64,000 nucleotides of DNA from Tachypleus tridentatus (lineage: Eukaryota > Arthropoda > Merostomata > Xiphosura > Limulidae), in assembly GCF_004210375.1 (NCBI RefSeq), contig NW_027467782.1:19695276-19759275 (forward strand), given 5' to 3'. Of this stretch, positions 57,985-64,000 are shown one piece after another. A program made the translations under genes and the position numbers. A model generated the notes under the pieces. The model did not search any database and had not been told where the DNA came from. It was given only the letters and a program-made list of their open reading frames with translations. The stretch's first letter is position 1. Each line of letters begins with the position of its first letter.

Positions 57985-59439
57985 GTTGTTGGAATACTCA
58001 TTAATTAATCATGAGCTTAAGTTACTGGTATTTTATGTTCTTTTTCTTTGAGAAATTAAAGACTGTAAATATTATAAAACAATTAAAATGCCCGTTCTAG
58101 TGATTGATTAACAGCCTTATTTATGTTTTTACAACATAAAAATGTCACTTTGCTAGAAAATAAGTAATGATTTATTAGGGTAATAATTTCAAAATTTGAA
58201 GCAGAGTTACCAGAATATTTTCTCATGTAAAATAATTGAATTTACTACAAGACTTTCATCTGTAGAAGCTAGTGGTGGTAATAACTTTTGGGTAACAAAT
58301 TTTCTACAGTGTTCTTTAAGAAAAATTAATTTCATTATTAGTCTAGCCTGTATTTCTAAAACTGTTGTGTTGCCTTTTAGATTCCTTTAGGTAGAGGAGA
58401 AGGTTTGTCCACTAAGTTGTTGTTACTTTCTCATTGTGTAAAGCATAATTCTTTGGTTACAGGTTGAGATCCAGTCATATATATTTATATACACACACAA
58501 AACATTGTGGTCCAATAACCCTAACCACTAACATGAGATACAGGTTTCATGACTGCCTAAATCCAACCTTGGCTACCTGGTTGAGGCTAACCTATACGAA
58601 TAATTACTCGTATTCTGTTCCACCTTGGATATAAAAATTAAGTTTCAGGTGAAGAGCATATCTGTTCTGGAGGTAGTTCTGTTCTCCCACTCTTGTACTA
58701 TTCTTTTTCTTGGTATACTCCTGTTCTATGAAGACACTTTCTGTATGGATCATGCCTGCACCAGCCCCTCCACCTTCTTAACATGGGATTCTAGTGTCAG
58801 TAGATGGTATATTTCGAAAGTTAACTGAACATGTATTTTCGATAATACTTACCTTCACTGACACTCTCCTGTTCTACCTTCCCACTAAAACCAAATGTAT
58901 TTCTCAGAAAAAGTGACTGTGTTGTCAGGATGAGATGGTTATATACAGTACCTAGTTAGAAGGCACATTAAAGTTTGTGGAGCAGTTTGCTAGTTAGAAC
59001 TTGTCTAAGGTATTTAAGTTGGGTATAAAAGACTGAAGTTAGTATTTTCAGTGCTTAGATGGGCAAAATATGGAATCCTTAGAGATCATGAAATAGATGT
59101 AATGTCTGCATAGGTAAGCATTATTGGAAGTGCATTTTTAGTTTAAGAAAGCATTAGTTTCCATTTTTGACACATTACCATCTAAACCCTGAGTTTGACT
59201 TATAGTTTAATGAAGAGCAATTGAATATTTTAAATGGTAGTGTGTACACAAACCTATATATGTCACTTAGGTCTTTAACATTCAAGAGATGTACAAACAA
59301 GTCATCATGTTCTTTCAAGAGCTGTAGTTTGTGACAGGACCTTTTCATCCATGTAGCAAGTGTATAGTTATATTGTGACCTAATCTGGTGCATTATATTC
59401 AGTACTGTGTGGTCTAACTTTCATGCAGTATTAAGGACT

Positions 59440-59690
59440 TAACAATGTTTAATCCTTGTACAATGGGTCATGGATCAAAGGCCATCTTGTTGTGTTTGTT
59501 GACTTGCATTCAAGATTGTATTGAACAAATATTTTATGAATTTAAGTCAGTAAGTTTGGAATCAAATTGTAGATTATAATTTTACTATTTAATGTTATGT
59601 ATGAGTTAATTTCTTAGTTTAAAAATAAGTATTAAAAGAACATAAATATTGATTTTAGTGAGTCACATGTTATGTTTAATGCTGCACAGT
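59440..59690 (+). repeat. Dispersed repeat, copy 1
   Basis: CAATGGGTCATGGATCAAAG, then GCCATCTTGTTG and TTGTTGACTTGCATTCAA match 63428-63620 over most of their length. No inverted ends were recognised. The family is unknown. Confidence 0.65.
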
Positions 59691-61894
59691 TTAAAATTAG
59701 ATGTTTGTGGTGTCAAAATACTAAGTTCACAGTTTCATACAAATTAGTAACTCAGATTACTAACTTTGACAAGCTAGAATATAAAATAAAAAGGTATGAG
59801 GTCTTTAACACAGTGGGCCCTATTCAACTCTTTCCAATTTTTGAAACAGTCCATTATATACTCTTACTACAGTGTATGACATGTGAATAACCAATCAGTA
59901 GCTTAAGATGTTCCTAAAGTGGTTTTTTTAGCTATTTTAATCTTCGAAAAAGCTAGTGTTATTCCAATCTAAGTTTTCAAGGAGTTCGGTTGTGTCTTTA
60001 GTCTGCTCATAGTTTCATATATTTTAAAATTGATATAAATCTAGTTACTAAGTGGAATTCTATGGTATCAGTGTAGTTACTTATGATTTTTTGGTTATTC
60101 AACTGTATGTATAAAACCTAAAAAAAAATTGTTTGATATCCTCCACTTGTGAAATTTCAAAAGGCTTAGCAACTTATGTCCAGCAACAACCAAGTACAGA
60201 GATCGTAGAGAAGAGATAATTGTTTGCTTTTCCCATTTTTTTCTATATTTTAAGATAAGTTTAATAATTTATTTCTAAATAGTCATAATGTATATACATA
60301 TATATAATGTATAATAATTTAAATGTGTCTGTATATTACAAAATACTAGTCCACTAAAACACAGCCAAGACAGAAAAGACTAAAGGTCAGTTTTATGTTA
60401 CTGGATATGTAATATGAGAGCACCAGATCAATGCAAGTTGCACAATGCTAGCTAGGCATGACTGGAAGGTCAGTAACATAATAAATATATATGTAACATA
60501 TAGCATTATGAGACTTAGTCTACTTAAACTAAACATTTGTATTTTCATGTTACAATACGTCATCATCATAGCACTAAAAAAATAAAATTATTTATTTCCT
60601 AATTTTTTAATGATAGTTACAAAGCTAGTTAAGTGACAGACCTCACAGCTGGAGTGTAGAAAATAACATAATGTATAAAGGTTTGCTGAAATCAAACATC
60701 TGAAATATATTTAGGAAGTTTTAGAGATTATGCAAATAATATTTGAGATTTTTGGGATGAAGAACAGTTTTTAACTCATAACATGAAATCACTTTGCACT
60801 CATACTAGTAATGAAACAGACTCAATTTTCACAAACAGATCTTTTATAAAAATAGTTCATGAAACATCTGATTTTGTAAAAAAAATACTTGTATCTGTAA
60901 TAATGTCTACCAGATTTTGTGAAGGTACATGTGCTGTATCAAAAGTTATAGTACAAATACTTAATGTGTGCAAATGTGTAGATGAACTTGTATATTATAC
61001 TGAGTCTGTAGCAAAAGGGCTAAATGACTGCTAGTTATAATTTTTTCCTGATCTCTCTCTAGCAAAAGCTATCCTTCATATATAAAATGAAGTAGCATGT
61101 ATAAACTATCTGTTACACCTTATTCATTGATATTTGTATGTAACTTGTAAAAATATGTAACCTGTAAACTTTAGAACTACATTGATAATGAAGAGAAATT
61201 CATCTTCGTATGTGGCTTATGTACTTGTATTGTATATTGTGTCTTCAACTTGGTTCACTGATGAAAACTTGACTGCATTTAACAGAAACAAGATATGTCA
61301 GCAGTCTCATTTGAAAAATCTGATAAGCTGACAATTTTGCAGATTTTGGTTTAAAGTGGAGAAACTATAGAATGATGTGTTGGAGCTTTCATCCTGAAAG
61401 GAAGCAAATGTGATGATTGTTATGGTATAAATAAAACCAGAATTTACAAAATATTCGATTTCTCAAAACAAGCAAAGTAAGTTGCAGTTTAATAATAAAA
61501 TGATCTTGTGGAAACCACCAAAATGTGTTGCCAACTTGCCCTTGAAAGTAGAAATTCAGCTAATAAATGATGGCAGAGTTTCAATGTTGAATTCATTTGC
61601 AATTTTTCAGTTTCTGTGCCACATCTCCTTTAGCTCTATATATATATCAACATACTCCATGAAATGCTTCAGTTCATTGTAGAGTCAAATTATTGCAACA
61701 TCAGTATTTTGGGATTCTTTAGTGGTTTTTATTGTTTTTCTGATAAGCTTCAAAGATCTGAAGTTGTTTACATGTACAATCTGTACTATTATAGTTCATT
61801 CAAACTTTGCTGCTTTCAACATCTGTTTTGTAACTGATATCAACTTCTGTTTAGAACTTTATCGTTAAAATAATAGATAAAATTCCAAATTATT

Positions 61895-62255
61895 GTGATG
61901 TGACCAATTTTCTTTTGACTTGATGGAGGTTGTTAAGATTTTGTTATTGACAAATAAAAACCCATAATTACACATTTTTGCAAGGTGACCTGTTTTTCTT
62001 GGACCTGACAGAAATTTTTGTGATTCTATTCTTTACATAATAAGACATGGTTTGTAATTATTGGTGACCTAATGGAGGTCCTATGGGTTTTGTTCTTGAC
62101 AGAATAAAAACAATTCTTAGTTGTTGAGATGTAATCTGCTATTAGGACCTCAAGATGGCTGTTTTGGTTCTGTTGTTAACAGAATAGAATTATTCTCAGT
62201 TATTGAGATGTGACCCATTAAGACCTCATGATGACTGTTGTGGTTCTGTATATTC
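61895..62255. repeat. Degenerate 80-90-bp tandem repeat, about 4 units
   Basis: Units share GTTATTGAGATGTGACC, then AGACCTCATGATGACTGTT and GTTCTGTTGTTAACAGAATA in diverged form, at the 3' end of the ATR intron. Confidence 0.6.
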
Positions 62256-62393
62256 ATAAGCTCATGCATAGAATGAATACACCAATTTTCCTTAATCTAT
62301 AATAAATGTTTTACATGTAAAGACAATGTATTTTTCGTTTTTTGTGATTTGCTTTTGCTAATGCATGAATTGACAAAGTTGTTATTTCTCTAG

Positions 62394-62565
62394 TGGACCC
62401 ACATAATGATCCCAACTATAAGTCTGTTTATGACTTCCTGAAGAGTGTTCCAGAAGACCTTTTAGCTCCTTTGTTTGTCAAGCTTATGCTTGGGCTTTAA
62501 TGTATTTAGAATTATCAATCAAGAATAACCAAGAATCATCAAGGCTACAGTTGGCTTTCTTGCAG
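62394..62565 (+). CDS. ATR: ATR exon, one base short
   Basis: Acceptor TTTCTCTAG, donor GTAAAT. It reads VDPHNDPNYKSVYDFLKSV, PEDLLA, and then, in a frame shifted by one base, FVCQAYAWALMYLELSIKN and SSRLQLAFLQ. Human has VDYEDYQSVTRFLDLI, PQDTLAVASF, then SKAYTRAVMHFESFI and LGFLQ. The length is 172 nt where 173 is needed, with one base missing near GCTCCTTTG at about 62467. This is the start of the FAT domain. Confidence 0.87.
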
Positions 62566-62569
62566 GTAA

Positions 62570-63290
62570 ATAATTTTGAAATGATATCTCTTGTAATTTT
62601 GTATAATGAAATATTAATACTACTAAGATTACATCACATGCCAGAATATTCTGTTTGATTTCAAATGACAAAGTAATAGTTTAAGGAAAACAATAGATAT
62701 TGGTAATTTTGCATTGAAACAGATTTTAAGTGTGAATCTGCAGTGTGTGTTATGTGAAGTTGCAATATTCATGAGATGAATAGAAACCAAACTGTGTAAA
62801 GTTTAATACTTACAATCTTTCAATGAGCTAATTGTATAATAAAATTCTGGGCTTGTACCTCAAACTCAGATTTGTGCTATAACTTTTGCTACTGTCAGAC
62901 TTGCATCTTCTGTAGTACAACTTTACATGCACATATACATAAAATTATAGCTCTCAAAGAATATTTTCAGAGTACTCATGTTAAAATGTTTTATATTTTT
63001 ATTGTCTACACCTTTTCTCCTGATAATTTGGTTATTTGGTTCATATCAACAAAATTTCCCATTATTTCAATGGTACTGTCACAGGGCAGACTCAGTGTAC
63101 CTTATTTCTGATCCTGTGCCTCTCCTTACCTGTTAATGAACTTCAGAATCACTCTTTATAAGAATAAGGAATCTAAGAATATTCAGTATTCAAATGAAAA
63201 AATGTTTTTATATATATATAGGATGAATGCATTGTTTTTTTATTACTACTTTTTTCAGTTGTGATCAGTATGCATCTATTTTTTTGTCTT
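62570..63290. other. ATR intron
   Basis: About 0.7 kb, no feature recognised. A short TA microsatellite lies at 63210-63220. Confidence 0.5.
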
Positions 63291-63292
63291 AG

Positions 63293-63397
63293 AAACTGTA
63301 CATTCTCCTTGATGAACCAGATGGAGTGGCAGGAGTAGCAGCATCTCGTCAAGAAGACCCACACTTCATGATTTGATTCTAGGTCATGAAGCAACTG
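63293..63397 (+). CDS. ATR: ATR exon (FAT domain), one base short
   Basis: Acceptor TTTTGTCTTAG, donor GTATGT. It reads KLYILLDEPDGVAGVAASRQ and ED, then after a one-base shift TLHDLILGHEATG. Human has KLYAAMHEPDGVAGVSAIRK, then EPSLKEQILEHESLG. The length is 105 nt where 106 is expected, with one base missing in the CCC of GACCCACAC (about 63360). The EPDGVAGV core is diagnostic of ATR. The gene continues beyond the window; the kinase domain is not included. Confidence 0.9.
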
Positions 63398-63427
63398 GTA
63401 TGTAAAGTAAATATTTCTTTATGTATG

Positions 63428-63620
63428 TAACTGTTAACCCTTTCCAGATGGGTCATGGGTCAAAGGCCACATCATTGCACTTGTCAACTTACATTCCAAA
63501 TTTTATTGAACTACTATTTTATAACTTTATCTTCTTAAGTTTGGTATCAAACTGTATGTTAATATTTAAATTTTCATATTATACGTTATTTAAAAAGACA
63601 CCTAAACATCGATTTTTGTG
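63428..63620 (+). repeat. Dispersed repeat, copy 2
   Basis: GATGGGTCATGGGTCAAAGG, then ACTTGTCAACTTACATTCCA. See copy 1 at 59440. Both lie in ATR introns. Confidence 0.65.
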
Positions 63621-63825
63621 TGTCATGATGTGTTTAATATATGTGTTTCTATCTGATTTTGAGTTATCTGTGAACTTTTAAATTTGGTTATTTGTTAATA
63701 ATTCAAATTAGCATATACTAAGGTAATTAGAGAACTGATTTTGTGGTCTTTATTTACTGAGTACTAACTTAAACATAATTAAATTTTATCCTGTGTGTAG
63801 TATTATCTACTAATTGATTTGTTCC

Positions 63826-63955
63826 CAGTTGGTACAGCAGTAAGTTTATAGATTTACAATGCTAAAATCAGGGTTCAATTCCCCTCGGTAGACTCAGCAG
63901 ATAGCCAGATGTGGCTTTTATAAGAAAACATACACACACACACACACACACTAAT
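63826..63955 (+). repeat. Second-family SINE, near complete, CA tail
   Basis: It reads GGTACAGCAGTAAGTTTATA, then CAGGGTTCAATTCCCCTCGG, CAGCAGATAGCCAGATGTGG and a (CA)n tail. This copy shows the head best and lies in the ATR intron. Confidence 0.8.
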
Positions 63956-64000
63956 TGATTTTGTTGTTTTATAAACTGGTAAGTCTATAACCTAGTTATT

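Larger units (their letters stand above)
57990..62390. other. Large ATR intron with repeats
   Basis: About 4.4 kb. It holds a copy of a dispersed repeat (59440-59690), a TATA-rich microsatellite at 60290-60310, and a degenerate 80-90-bp tandem repeat (61895-62255). Open frames at 59672-59890 and 60783-61034 have no recognised family. Confidence 0.5.

Noticed and set aside
60783-61034. 83-codon plus-strand frame in the ATR intron
   Set aside because: No similarity to ATR or any family I recognise, and no clear splice sites. Left as intronic.

Overview
The window looks like gene-poor, AT-rich, repeat-dense DNA from an invertebrate animal. There are no operons or ribosome binding sites; the genes that can be recognised are split by introns with GT..AG borders, and tRNA-derived SINEs are scattered throughout. 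The main SINE (tRNA-like head, then a conserved body, then an AAACAAAC tail) matches what I remember of horseshoe-crab (Xiphosura) genomes. That assignment is from memory and was not tested.

Layout. 1-6.2 kb: mostly non-coding, with a 67-bp tandem repeat, SINEs, a Penelope-linked repeat and two unidentified minus-strand coding pieces. 6.26-11.24 kb: first copy of a segmental duplication, holding a DIRS-like retroelement fossil and the last three recognisable exons of PIGA (minus strand). 11.2-22.7 kb: a repeat zone with a 30-bp array, six main-family SINE copies, a Ty3/Gypsy-like fossil, a Penelope fragment split by a SINE with perfect target-site repeats, and a 5'-truncated LINE. 22.76-23.26 kb: exactly 500 N, a scaffold gap. 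23.26-31.09 kb: the second duplication copy, with a longer DIRS fossil, a second and more damaged set of PIGA exons, and an expanded 39-bp minisatellite in the intron. 31.1-36.8 kb: intergenic, with a hAT-type MITE (8-bp target repeat) and LINE pieces. 36.8-42.2 kb: an unidentified coding region, a Tigger/pogo transposase remnant, an intron-less and rearranged copy of UROD containing a 155-bp tandem array, and a LINE fragment. 43.4-46.6 kb: a 27-28-bp satellite with higher-order structure. 46.7-47.5 kb: a 42-bp repeat and a mariner-type MITE. 48.2-63.4 kb: exons of the checkpoint kinase gene ATR, six on the plus strand in order, and the exon that should come just before them on the minus strand about 6 kb away.

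Three host genes are therefore represented: ATR (DNA-damage signalling kinase), PIGA (first step of GPI-anchor synthesis) and UROD (heme synthesis, here only as a broken processed copy). They do not form a functional cluster. Several exons differ from a continuous reading frame by one missing base in or next to a short homopolymer, so uncorrected sequencing indels and pseudogene decay both have to be considered. I found no convincing new biological system. The most interesting signals are the inverted ATR exon, the paired PIGA ends on either side of an assembly gap, the UROD-derived tandem array, and the layered satellite.
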